Origin: Cristatella mucedo
Taxonomy: Eukaryota > Bryozoa > Phylactolaemata > Cristatellidae
Assembly: GCA_009760855.2 (NCBI GenBank)
Contig: WPIO01000003.1
Span: 1,476,001-1,540,000 of the forward strand
DNA: 64,000 nucleotides
Reading direction: 5' to 3'
The notes beneath the pieces are model-generated. The model ran no database searches, was not told the origin of the DNA, and saw only the letters and a program-made list of their open reading frames with translations. The position numbers and the translations under genes were made by a program. The first letter of the stretch is position 1. Every line of letters starts with the position of its first letter. Shown here in pieces: positions 33,371-45,218 of the stretch.

Positions 33371-33447
33371 AACTATGCAGCAAGAACCGTTTGTTCTTTG
33401 TGCTTTTAACTATGCAGCAAGAACCGTTTGTTCTTTGTGCTTTTAAC
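33371..33447 (+). repeat. Exact 37-bp tandem duplication
   Basis: Two identical units starting at 33371 and 33408 (aactatgcagcaagaaccgt...). Identity suggests a recent event. Confidence 0.95.
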
Positions 33448-33954
33448 GTGCGGTGGGTGAAAGCTAGTATAGCAACTGCCCAGGCATTAATGTAATTCAT
33501 TTGTATTAGCAGTGCAATACGACAACATGAAGCCTAGCTGCACTGCTAGCTCGGAAGCCGCACGGGTAGCTGTTGCATGAAGGAGTAAGCTATCTAACAC
33601 ATCCGGCGGGCATTCATGTGCATGAACCTGAGAATGCACGATGCTAGAACTAGTGCATGCTCCCACGAGTGCGTGCCCACGAGTGATTTGAGTTCCGGTG
33701 CAAGCTCAGACCACTGGAAGCACTTGTCAAGCTGGAAATCTGAAAAAAGAAGTTGCTTTTGAAAGCACTGCGTCTGATACAATTAATGATTTACAATGGG
33801 GTCATTGAAATAATTACCAACCCTTATTTGACAGAGCGGCTTCCTATAAACTCTATGTACCTACCAGCTTGAAGCTAGCTGATCGCTGAAATGGCAAATG
33901 CCTCAAAAAGTATGCTGTTGAGAAAAAAGCCTGTACTCGGTCGCACCAGGACAG

Positions 33955-35150
33955 ACCGAGTCGGCCTGGAGCCATCGACAGCCCTCACTGGCTCCCTAAA
34001 ACCCCTGTGCTGGATCCCAACTGCACCGCTCACGACAGACAAGGCTAACTGCAGAGTTTTGTACCAGCTGTAAGCACCTGATTGCGTAGGTCGTTAGGCC
34101 ATCAAGCTGCGAATTAAAGAAGTCGAGACAGGATGTTACAAATGCATGGACCAATTTGAATGTCGTATCCCTTTTCTAAAACAAACCCGAATCAAGCAAT
34201 TTTATGTAGCTGAAAGTACGCTGACTTAACCTAGGAGCTGAGTGGTCATCTAATGGAAGGTCACTTTGGAACAGTAAACCTAGACTTCGTGCCGATGCAA
34301 CCCGAGATATACTGACAGAGACAGTTTTTCGTGCTAAGCTATCCTATTTCTGACTCACACTTAGTTTACCATGGAAAGTTGTTCATTAAATTTGAGAAAG
34401 CTTGCTACCATGCATGTATGGATGAAAACAGTTCATGCTGCAAGGAATTTAAGGGAATCTGCCGAGCTGGATGACTGGAAGGAATCAAAGCAAAGGTAAA
34501 ACTGTGCAGCAATGAGAGGCGGACCAAGCAGAGAGCCCCGATGTATCCAGTGCTTCAGCGATTCCTCTGGGGATTTTTGTCCGTTCACATCAATACTATG
34601 GAGTCTCCACCTGAGATAGGACTTAAATCATTGCAGTGCAGTGCCAGTGAGGCCCAGGCTAGACGAGAGGCACTCGAAAAAGACTTTATCAGCAATAGCT
34701 TCAAATACTACCGAAATATCAAGCAAAACAAGTAGTGAGATTTAACCTAGGTCTGCATTCTTGATACGCCCACAGTAATGCTGATTGTGTCGAGAGACTA
34801 GCTTTAAAACCAGACTAGAACTTACTTGCCTGGTTTGAAGTTTCTATAAAAGAGTTCAACTGGTCTGCTACAGTTCGTTCCAATGTCTTTGATACGAAGG
34901 GTCGAAGAATGACTGTGCGAAAGTTTCATAAGCTCTCTTGGTCCAGTGCAGCTTTCCTGATTAGTGGCCTTACAACATCCTTTTTAAAAAGTGCAGGGAC
35001 ATGACCTGAGGCTATTAAAAGATTTATTATGCTAGTCATGCATGACAGCAGCAGATCTAGGCATAGAAGAAGCTGGCAAGTACGAATAGAGTCCAGTGGA
35101 CTGCTCTGATAGGATAAGATCCTACTGCCGACTATGGCACCTACTTTTTA
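33955..35150 (-). mobile_element. LINE-A relic, minus, extending furthest into the RT
   Basis: From the C-terminal domain (34020-34270) through the VPQ region (34540-34600) and motif A (about 34690) to a stretch near 35000-34870. That stretch reads ALFKKDVVRPLIRKAALDQ, then PFVSKTLERTVADQL, the RT motifs 0-1 of CR1/L2 elements. Many frameshifts. Confidence 0.82.
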
Positions 35151-35154
35151 GCGG

Positions 35155-35390
35155 TCCTGAGCTGCTACTTCCATGCTACTCACCACCTCAACTGCTCTCC
35201 TGACTCTGCTATGCTTCCCAATTTTTCTTTGTTGCGTGAGACGAAGTCTATTTACCGAATGCGTACCGAAAGCCGCTTAGGCTGTGAGTGCACTATACAA
35301 AACTCTCCTGCGTAACACCGACATGGTCTTTATGACTTTGTGGAGTTACAGACAGAGATACATAAGATCACTCATGGCCTCCCTGAATAT
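35155..35390 (+). mobile_element. LINE-B 3' end, plus
   Basis: gcgtaccgaaagccgcttag, then ctctcctgcgtaacacc and ttgtggagttacagacagag, the complement of the LINE-B 3' UTR seen at 17.5 and 54.2 kb. Confidence 0.8.
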
Positions 35391-35850
35391 AGACATATTG
35401 ATGTGCTGCATGGAATTGAGGGAAATGAGTCTTTTGGGTTTGTTATTGAAGCGCAGGAGTCCAGAGAAGATGCTGCTACCTGAGACAAGTCGCCCCCCCC
35501 CCCCGACTCCAGCACCAATCACTGAGACTCGTTTGCCAAGCCCAGTCTAGAGGGATCGTGCCCTCTCTCCTGTGTACTCAGCAGGCAGCCCTTTTATCCC
35601 GTGTAGGGCACATTTTGGACAACCGAGCCGTTCGTCTGTTCAGAAGCTGCTCGACAGCTGGCAGCAGCAGTTTGGGTGGACAGACGGCCCCCACAGATAG
35701 CGCCCACGCTCGGATTGGCTGCCCCACAGCCGAGTCATCAGCCTCGAGCCATTGTTCAACGCTTAACCACTCAAAAGCAGGCCACTGCTTAGGGAGACTA
35801 ATGCCTTGAGGGCAGCTGGTCATTGTTTAAATGGCCGACTGGGTCAGCAG
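35391..35850. other. Unassigned, with C-run at 35491-35503
   Basis: No element recognised. Confidence 0.35.
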
Positions 35851-35854
35851 CAGT

Positions 35855-36000
35855 CTCTCACACTGTGATGTCCTTATTCAAGCAAACCCTAGTTTTCGCA
35901 GTGATACCTAGTTATAAGTGGGCAGACTTGACTATGGAGCTGACACGCACACATCTAGTGACAAGTCATTTGGGAAATGGTCAGCCTGGCTGCTAGAGGT
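35855..36000 (-). mobile_element. LINE-A fragment, minus
   Basis: Complement of the LLDDHISSTVKSAHFQL-type region (gcagacttgactatggagctg). Confidence 0.6.
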
Positions 36001-37109
36001 AATCGGCTGGTAGAGCCGATTTGGAGAGATAGGCTTTCTAGTTTGTCGATGGACTAATTGAGATTCCTTGCTTATCGAATACACGATTTAACTTGAATCA
36101 ACGAAATAAGCACTCATTGAGGAGGGTGACTAATGACATAGGAGGTAAGTTGGAAAACAAGTGGAGGACAACAAGCATACATATGTCTAAGCTTTAAGGA
36201 GCTCGTAACGAAGGAGCTATTGTTTACATGACATACTTAACTCGAATTACAGGTAAATATCCAGTCGCCGGGGCTACTACCGGTGTCATTGGAGATAAGC
36301 CAGCATAACCGGTGACTTTCTTATTGGTGAAGCTGATCTGATGGAAACTGACGAATGGAAATTGAACCACGTAGACCCCACACTTCGGTCGTTTGGAAAG
36401 CCGACAGATAATGTAAAATGGCAGGCACAGATGTGGCTTTAAGCGATGTTCACAAGCTGGTGCTCCAGAGAGAAGTTGATGAGGTTCAGGAGTTGATTGT
36501 TTGTGTTAATTGGCCTGATTATTAGGCATGCGTTCAATGCAGAGTAGCCTGGCTTCACATCCCAATAATTGCCTGTCGGGCTGCTGCTGCACTTTGAAAT
36601 CTATCCGAGGCATTTAGGCTTTCAGCATGGCTAATGATGCAAAATAAGCATAAGTATGTTCGGGTAGGCGCAGACATCAGTGCACTACTAGAGAATGACC
36701 TTGGTCGCAAACTGCCCTTTGATAGCAGCCTGTGGACTCTGGCATCACCATCGTGCTTGTTTGGATTTCGAGAGTCTGATGTACTGCTGCTGCCTTGTGG
36801 CCGAGTTGTGGACCCATCCTCATCCGGTTACAGGTTATTGAACATTGTTTATCAAGTAAGTAGTAAGTCATGATTAGCTGGAAGTGCCACAATTTCCAGG
36901 GATCGCACTCCTAAAATTTTGGCACCCATACGAGCGCTACTTCTTATTGGAGTTATTCGTGCCGTGCAACTCGACCAGCTTGCCGGCTGGCAATCGTACT
37001 TGCAGCCGAGGTCAAGGGTCACATGGAGTAACCAATAAATGTGGTCCAGCAGCCTGGGTCAGTTAGGTTCGTGCAATTAAGCTGATGTGGACCACTGGGA
37101 GGGGTAATC
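36001..37109. other. Unassigned intergenic sequence
   Basis: Contains a short open frame at 36431-36538 (MAGTDVALSDVHKLVLQ start) slightly reminiscent of an ankyrin-repeat opening, too short to call. Confidence 0.3.
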
Positions 37110-37487
37110 ATGCAGCTTAAGCCGAGAGGAAGATGCTGGTTTCAGGGGCTGGTCGCCATTAGCTTTCTAGTGCCAGCAGTAGCAGCTACGGTCGAGCAGC
37201 CGTGGGTTCTGCACTCCGAAAGATCGGTAAGCTATGCTTCGCTGACGTGTTACTATGTGCAGCTAGCCGATGACCTCTCTGCTATAAGGCTTGTTCTACC
37301 GAAAGAAGAGCTGGAGTATGTGAGCTTAAGGATGAGATTCGGCATGGTTTCGGGTCCTCGTAATAATTCCGTGTTTGACTGTCGCCCGAACATTACATTT
37401 TCCCAGCATGGACGGATATTCCTGGACACTTACGTTGCCAATTTTATTCGGGCGATTGGAGAAATGCTCTCTAGCTCTGCTTTCTAA
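37110..37487 (+). CDS. Hypothetical small secreted protein (125 aa)
   Basis: A complete ATG-to-TAA frame. The N-terminus looks like a signal peptide: basic MQLKPRGR, hydrophobic core LVAISFLVPAVAA with a possible cut after AVAA. The mature part would be about 97 residues with two cysteines and two N-glycosylation sequons (NNS, NIT). No family is recognised. It lies in otherwise unassigned intergenic DNA, with no splice or poly(A) evidence. It may be a chance frame; composition and length make it worth listing. Confidence 0.3.
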   Translation: MQLKPRGRCWFQGLVAISFLVPAVAATVEQPWVLHSERSVSYASLTCYYVQLADDLSAIRLVLPKEELEYVSLRMRFGMVSGPRNNSVFDCRPNITFSQHGRIFLDTYVANFIRAIGEMLSSSAF

Positions 37488-37577
37488 TCACTTGGTCTGC
37501 CAGGCTTTCTGTCAGCTCACCGTGTCTTCTTATCACCTAAAATGAAAGGGCTAGTGAAGTGACGGTAACTAGCCTGG

Positions 37578-37735
37578 TTTGGCTGGTTTGGCCAAGTAGT
37601 TACGGTGCTCGCCTTGAAACATGGTCAAGGTGAATGCATGTATTTGATGACCGAGGTCGTGAGCTCAAGCCCCGTGGCATGTGTGAAGCGCCTGAACAGA
37701 GATTAAGTTCTCTTAGGGCGCTATACTGAATTATA
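37578..37735 (+). mobile_element. SINE2 copy, plus
   Basis: Head tttggccaagtagttacggtg, with an internal extra segment, then gaccgaggtcgtgagctcaa and a tail gcgcctgaacagagattaag. Shares the extra segment (aaggtgaat...gatgaccgag) with the copy at 57.1 kb, so it is a subfamily. Confidence 0.85.
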
Positions 37736-37763
37736 TATACATAATATATATATATTATGTATA

Positions 37764-37802
<39 letters not shown>
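37736..37802 (+). repeat. (TA)n microsatellite
   Basis: TA-rich repeat grown from the SINE2 3' end. Confidence 0.9.
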
Positions 37803-37803
<1 letters not shown>

Positions 37804-39535
37804 CACATCACCAAATCACATCAGATGACTTCTGCTCGCGAGCTATTACATTGATAGAGCCAAATTCTGACCTCAGACAGCTAGCCAGCAGAGCTGGGCA
37901 AAAAAAGAAAGAAAGTTTGCATCGAAATAGGAATAACTGAACATCTGGCCTTGCTTGCTGGGATGCCAGGTCTGTTTGACGTGTACAGTGAATCACGGCT
38001 AAGCTGCAACATTTCACTGCCAATCCAGAGTCCAGTCTAGCTCTAAAAGACTCAGAGCCGGCATTCGGGTAGAAGGCCGAATTTTGGTCGCCCAATAACG
38101 ACCTATTGGGCACAGCTTTTCACACATTCAGACGAATTGATTTAGCCGTCTAGCATTAGACCTGTATAAGGAATGATCACAGTACAGCAAACATGGGGAA
38201 TGCTGCTCCACAACAGCATCTAGTTACTGCAGAAGAATTTAAATGGACATTATAATTCACAAACCCTCAGCTGTTTCTTGCCAGCTATGACCCCCACCAC
38301 CATTGCCTCAGCTCAATATGCATCACAGTTACAATAGGTCAACATGGAACACAAGGGCAGTGTACAGACCAGTACAAAGCACGGGATTTCACCGGCGAAG
38401 TGCTTGTCAAACCACGTGTAACCCATTGTATATTGGTCTTATTGGCAACCGGGGAAGTCACTGTAGGCAGGAACCCTAGTTACTGACCAAGCTCTTGTTG
38501 TTGCCAGCCACAGCTATTTTTGTTTTGGACTCATCTAATGATAGAGTGTGGAAAGAGCTTGGTAACCTATTGGTCAGTAATTATTAATACTCCCTTAGCT
38601 TAAGACATTTACACAACAAAGGATTCCAAGAGGATTAGCAAAACATTAGGCATGAATCTAATAGAATTTCGGGACAGCAGGCTGTCTCTTTATTACTGTC
38701 TTAGCAAATGAAGGGTTGTGGAGGGGGCTGTGGAAGGACTGCCATCATATCGGGCTACGTTCGATCTTGTCCCGGCAATCTCCTGTATCATGAATGCCGG
38801 TAGACTGACGGCAAACATGCACAACGAGGTCATTAGCTTTGGCAAACACTATGGCATTGCACCTCGCCCTGATCGTATTTGTCAAACGGATGAGGGCGAT
38901 CTGCATTCTGAGCAGTCATTTAACCTATAATAGCAAGGCTTATTAGTTAGTCCGTTAGTCTGTTTGTCTGTCCTGGACGTCACATTTCATTGATTCCTCC
39001 GTGATGCATTTATAATAGATGCATTACGGTACAGCAACTGAACTGATCAAGAACAAGAAAGGGGTATAATTTGCAAATATGCATATGCAACAGCAGTTCG
39101 GAAGCATACGAGTCACGTGTAAGCAGCAGTGTGGCATTGCAGCTGCAGCCGTCGGCAGCAGCCACTGCAGAGGGCATAGAGCCCTCTCCCCTACACGTAG
39201 CTGCTCTGTGCTGTTGTCCCACGTTTTCTTCATTTGGATGCCAATAGCCAGCATCTTGTCCCTCGAACTGACACGTCAGAGCCGATTGGTCAGGCTTACA
39301 GCTAACAGGAATGGGTATCTGAAAAACCATGGCACGAGCTGCTGGGAGAACATTCTTGCAAAGCAAGCATTTTCTGACCATTACAGCAACTTTGCATTCG
39401 GACTGGTCCTGTGATAGCAGCAGCATGATACATGGTACGTGCAATAGCAGAGAATGTGGCTTAGGCAATGGGCATTGCAACCCATTAGAGCAAATCGTAC
39501 ACAGAATCAGCACTGCTGCTACTGTGTAACGACCT
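37803..39535. other. Unassigned intergenic sequence
   Basis: A 167-codon open frame on the minus strand (39513-39010) shows no recognisable domain. Nothing else seen. Confidence 0.35.
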
Positions 39536-39539
39536 CAGG

Positions 39540-39803
39540 AATGCAGACTTAGGTACAGTCTCCATAAACGTTCTGCTGGATCTTCAGGCAGCTTTAAGTA
39601 ACTTGAATCACCATGTCATTTCTGAGTACCTATCGCCTTGCTTTGGCTCTGTAGGCTAATGCTTTAGGTCCTATCTCAGTGGGATATTTTAGAGAATTGA
39701 TGCCAGTGGTCATCTGATGAAACTATAAAATATATATTCCTCAATTGATCTGTTCTAGGTCGACTTTTCTTCACGGTTTATTCTCCCTCTTTCTCTCTCT
39801 CTC

Positions 39804-39866
<63 letters not shown>

Positions 39867-40890
39867 ACTCGCCAATGTAACATCAAGCACAAATCAGGGC
39901 TTTTATTTTCATGCAGATGATATCCAGCTGTGTCTGTGCTTTGATTCCCCTTTGAGACCTCCAGCATCTCAAGCTTTCACAGCACTCTTGTAGCTTATAC
40001 TGCTCGCATTTGTACATGGATAGAAGCAACCTGTTTTGAATTGAGTGCCCCTCAAACCAGCCTACTAGTTGTGGAAAACCGTATGACACTCAGCAACTTG
40101 AAAGATTCAAAATGGGCTGCGCGAACATACATCTCCTATAGCCTCAGCATGCAATTTGAGCATTCGGTTCCAAATGACGCTTCACTAGATGAACACATAG
40201 GCTCGCAAGTCGAGTTTACCTATATTTACCTGCGTGGCATTGCAAATGATACCACCGCCAAGCTGGGCAATGCTTTTGCGACGTCCGGTCTATACTTTGA
40301 TAATTCACAACTGCAGGTCGTTTTGCCTTTCCCTGTGTCTTGCCGATCCTGTACTTACACTCGGTGCAAAACCCTGCAGTTAGGCAGGGCAGTTGTGAAC
40401 GTCCTAAATGACACCTAGCACCACTTCTCTTGCCAATCTGCACTGACTATCCATAAAGCAGTATATCGACTTCAAGGTCATATAGCTCACTTGTATGTCC
40501 GTTCTAGGGTCGGACAACTTGCTCCTCAAAATTACTATCCTATCTGCTCTTCTTATTCAAGCTGTTCCTCTAACCAACCTCAAATCCTTTAGAGTCTGGG
40601 CCATCTGCTCGTATGCTCCCATAGCACGGGCCTTACTTGTATTTTGCATCACTTCCTCCCCTGAATTAAGGACTTATGAAAGGATGCTAAACACACAACT
40701 GTTGCTCCAAAACTTTTCACTGTCCTGGTGAATTGATCTTCATAAGTTTATTTATGCTGAATCTGTGCATGCTATCAACGATCAGCTGACAGGCTGATTT
40801 CCAGATATGTAAAGTGTTTGGGAAGAGATTTTAGTTCTCTTTGGCAGTTACATAAATTTTACAATATCATCATCAGTATTAGCATCACTA
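39540..40890 (+). mobile_element. LINE-A relic, plus, with an internal (CT)n expansion
   Basis: RT motif A-like VLLDLQAAL near 39578, FHADDIQLCLCFDSP near 39909, and the LNFKSF/NLKSF-type block near 40578. The tail lies at about 40810-40860 (gtgtttgggaagagatttta). The microsatellite sits between the VPQ and YADD motifs. Confidence 0.8.
39781..39866 (+). repeat. (CT)n microsatellite inside LINE-A RT
   Basis: About 86 bp of CT repeats with few interruptions. Confidence 0.95.
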
Positions 40891-40907
40891 TTATCAGTAC
40901 TATAAAT

Positions 40908-41042
40908 ATATAATTACATAATTCATTTATCTAGCACCGTGAGAGAACTTAATCTATATCCACACATTTTGTATATGATGTAGGGCTCTAGCTCACGGCC
41001 TTGATCGTTGAAGGCCAGTACCTTACCCCTGAGCCATACCAG
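40908..41042 (-). mobile_element. SINE2 copy, minus
   Basis: Diverged tail (gagagaacttaatctatatc), box B complement and head (accttacccctgagcc). Faces the next copy. Confidence 0.7.
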
Positions 41043-41054
41043 GAGAGGGCATTA

Positions 41055-41180
41055 TGCCCTGGTTTGGCCTAGGGGCGAGGCGCTTGCCTTTAACACTCAA
41101 GGTCGTCGGCTCGAGCTCTGCAACAAATGTAAAGCGTCTGAGTACAGATTGTGTTCTCTTGGAGTACTACACAAATGAAG
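41055..41180 (+). mobile_element. SINE2 copy, plus
   Basis: Head ctggtttggcctaggggcga, box B-like ggctcgagctc, tail gcgtctgagtacagattgtg. Head-to-head with the copy at 40908-41042. Confidence 0.8.
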
Positions 41181-41689
41181 GAAACACAAGTGGGGCATTT
41201 TGCTATCTTACAGCCCAAGACAGCAGATGTCACGAATCACATTAATCGTCCTCGGAGTTGTCGAGTTGGTTAGTCGAGTGCTGCAGGCCTTAAGAGGCCA
41301 CGTCGGAGTTTTTTGACTTGCACTTGCCGGTAATTGCATGTCATTTATATTGTATTACACAGCTACTAGGTTTCAGCCCGCCAAGTATGATGGTGTATTG
41401 CCCTGCTGGCCTTAGCTGAATTTTAGCGCGAACAAGAGCTGTTCGGCGGCTGGCTAGAACTCCTTTGTCCTGGGGCAGTGAGCCAGAGAGGAGTGCCAGT
41501 GCGGTTAGAGAGCAAGAGCTTAAGAGCAAGCAAGGAAGCTCTGAGACCAGCGGTGGCGATTCGGCCTTTAGAATTGGTCGGATACTGGAGGGAGCTGCTG
41601 ATTGATGTTGGCTGGCCTGTCAACCTCAGCCATCACTCTGTCCGAAAAGAATAGTCTGGAATCCATTCGCACATTCTAGCTGGACAGGG

Positions 41690-42550
41690 GTGCCTTTCCA
41701 GTGGCCTAGTGACGGTGTTAATTCCTTACCGTAATGGGCCATGGTGTCGGGCCCAATACCACTAAGCTCTTGCCCCATTGTCTCAGCTAGGTATTTAAGA
41801 GTCAAGCGACGCTCGCTCTTGGTCTCTTGGTCTTCCGGTCTTTTGTCCGGCTCTGCGCTTCGACGCCGTCGAACTCGTTTCTCTGAAAGCGAGGGAGGAG
41901 GGCGGGCTGTCCGCCGGCGATGGACAGAACAGGTCGAGGCAGCGCTAGGAGGATTCGGTGGACTCCACCGAATACGGTCTTATCGCGCCCGAGCTGGCAT
42001 TCTGTGTTTCTTTTGTGTTTTGTGTGTGCACGCTAGCATGTGGTCTCGGCATAAGGATTTACTGGTGCGAGCTAAACGTAGTTGGCGTGTGTAGAGTCCT
42101 AGTTCTCCGGTTAGGGTTTAGGCTCCTGTTCGGGCTCTGTCTATCTGGGTCGTTCCCCATTATAGACGTAAGTAGCTTCAGTGTGGAGAAGTATTCCCTC
42201 CGCAAGAGTGCTTGAGGTGGCGTGTGTGGGGTATTTCTGCCGCACTGATGGAAACGGAGTCCTAGTTCTCCGATAAGGGTTTAGGCTCCGGTTCGGGCTC
42301 CGTCTATTTGGGTCATTCCCCACTATACGTAAGTAGCTTCAGTGTGGAGAAGTATTCCCTCCGCAAAAGTGTTGGTGCTGTTGAGAGCGTGCGAGGAATG
42401 TGGAGATAAAACTGAGCTAAATGCGAAGCGACTTTGTGCAGCGACTTTGTGCGCTTGCGAATAAAGCTCAGTACAATCCCCAATTTGTGTGTCTCGCTTT
42501 AGAATTCACGCTCCGGACTCACGACGCCCTTTAGTAACGGTAAGCAGGTT
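41690..42550 (+). mobile_element. Putative solo LTR or LTR-like promoter block
   Basis: A TATA-like TATTTAAG at 41792 lies upstream of a pyrimidine-rich transcribed-looking segment, and an AATAAA lies at 42460-42465. In between, a 115-bp unit is duplicated (42094-42210 and 42257-42371, period 163). This order (TATA, repeats, poly(A) signal) suits an LTR. TG...CA ends and target duplications were not fixed, and no second copy or coding region was found. Confidence 0.4.
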
Positions 42551-42989
42551 AGCGCCAGTAAAGCTCGTTTCGTGGCAGCCAGCTTATTTCGCGAACCGAA
42601 CGGTGTTAGTCCTTAGGTTACGCCGCTAGGTAAGCGGCAGGTCAAGCCTACACAAGCCGAGCCTTCTGCATTACAAAGGGAAGCATCAGACTCGCGAATT
42701 CGTCGTCGTGCTTCTGCTTCTTCCTCTGAAGTCTCTCTGACGGGTTAAGTCGTTGCTGCTAGCTAGAACTTCTCAGTTTTTTTTCAGCTTCTGCAGCAGC
42801 TGCTGCCATTCAGCTGCCACCGTTCCGGCATTTCCACGGCCGCACGTCTTCGGTGGCATCGAGAGAGTCTTTTCTTTTCAGCCTCTTTTCTTTTGAGATC
42901 TTGAGGTTAAATTATCCCAAAAAAGGAACTGGCTGCAAATTTAAAGTTACAAATAACTTGCAGCCATTTAACGGATCTTGTAAGCACAG

Positions 42990-43390
42990 CTGTACAAATT
43001 TAGAAATTACTTTACACAACACTCGCACAAATGTGCCACATCAGCTGGTCCAAGCGGAAGTCCTGGAAGCATTCGCCAGGCGACAGCAAAGGAGGTCCGA
43101 TCGTAGTGCAGATGACTCGATTTGGCGAAATGTCATGGCCACATTTTGAACAGCCCTTTTAATTTCGTAGTCCTGTGAAGTTATAGCATTTCAATCTCCT
43201 ATTTAGCTGTGACTTCATATATAAATTAGAAAACTATCTCCCATCTCCCCATTGATTTTTGACATTCATCATTATTGTACCCTCGTTGCATGACATTAAA
43301 CACATCACAAAGGAAGCAATAGAAATGTAGCATCACGGATGGTCAAACAGACTAACCCACACACTAACTAACTTGAAAACCTAGCTTATT
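42990..43390 (+). repeat. Repeat family X, copy 1
   Basis: Shares ordered blocks with 54.6-55.0 kb: gtccaagcggaag, tttgaac.g.cc.tt, gtcct.tgaagtt.tagca, aaattagaaaa.t.tctc and actaactaactt. It probably represents the 3' UTR of an unidentified retrotransposon. Confidence 0.55.
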
Positions 43391-43394
43391 ATAG

Positions 43395-43560
43395 GGGTTC
43401 ATACCTTGGTCTAAGCCACCTGGTAAGATCTTCACAGCCCGAGGTTTTGAGTCCTTCAGTGGGCGATCGCTTATTGTCACCTGCCAGCAGTGCTGATAGA
43501 AATTAGGGCTATTATGCTGCTACGTTAATAAAGCTGCTGAATCAGCTAGCTTTTAACTTT
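43395..43560 (+). mobile_element. SINE1 copy, plus, diverged
   Basis: gtgggcgatcgcttattgtcacc and the tail gctgctgaatcagctag are recognisable; box B is decayed. Confidence 0.65.
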
Positions 43561-44600
43561 GGATTTTTAGGATTGAAGTCAAGCATTAAAAAAAGTCTTA
43601 AAGGAGGTCATTCTAGCATTTATGGAGAGGTTGCTCTATACACAGGTCCAATTATGATTGAGCTCACATGCTAAGACTGACAGAAAAGGAGACTTGTGAT
43701 CATTAGTTGGAATTGCATACCTACTGAAGTGGCAGATGATTCGAAAACTGATTCGAGCCTGGTAGAATTAGCAAGAGAGTATGTTGGACAAAAATGCAGC
43801 CTCATACTACGGATGATTGCTTTTGTTCTTAGTAACAAGCCCAAGTAAACATAGTGTGGGATCAATTTGCTACCTCTAATATGCTGGGATAATGCTTTGT
43901 CAAAAGTGTCTTAAGCTGACGAGACCGTTTGCTATATGAACTTGCATAAAGGGGGCAGCTGCTATCAGATATTTTGTCAGCTTGCATCACTTGAGCTAAC
44001 TATAATGTAAAATATTAGCTGGTTTAGCTGTTCAGGCAGGGTGACATAGCTTGCCCAAGAGGCTTTGGATAATATCAATAGACCATTTGTACAACACCCT
44101 AAGAAAACTAAATTTCGTGCTTTCTTGGCTCTTATCTTGCATCCGATCGAAATTTCTACTCTGCTAGCCTGAACTTACTTACACGTGTTACTTGAACTTA
44201 TGCTGATCGGCAATGCTGCTGGCGTCGTGCTGAGCCAGTGGGCTTGCAGCATTGCATTTACTCAGCACCAGCATTGTCTGATTCTGAATCGAATTTTTGC
44301 TTGAGGCAGTCCTTAAGAGACACCAGCTAACAGTATGTCCAGTCAGTGCAGCCTCACTCCAGTCGGTAGCTGCTGCCCAGTTGGCGTGGCTAGGTCGCCA
44401 ACTCAGAGGCTAGCGGGAAAGTGCACAGGCAGAGCATACGAAGCTTTGGGCTACTCCGGGTTACGTCGTACATACACTCCCAGCCTCACGCTCTGCTGCT
44501 GCCTCCTGCAGCTCCTACTATTTACCAGCATACCCAGTGCCCTTGGCACTGGGTAAGCTGGTACCCTTTATGCTTTCCCTGCCACACTGTGCCATGATTA
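43561..44600. other. Unassigned intergenic sequence
   Basis: No element or coding exon recognised. Confidence 0.4.
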
Positions 44601-44605
44601 ATAAT

Positions 44606-45030
<425 letters not shown>

Positions 45031-45218
45031 CACTCTCCTCTGATCATTATAGCTGCTGCTAGACAGAGCACTACAGCACACCATTCCTTTCAAAAATCCA
45101 ATCAAATTGTATGGGATCTCCCTTTTTCATCCCTACAATACTCTATGCTAACCTTCCTCCCCTACAGTTGATGCTACGGCAATTGCTGCTGAGAGCAAGC
45201 GGCATTCTCAAGCAAGCA

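Noticed and set aside
36431-36538. Ankyrin-like first exon
   Set aside because: Only about 15 residues look ankyrin-like, no further repeats follow on either strand and no convincing donor was found.
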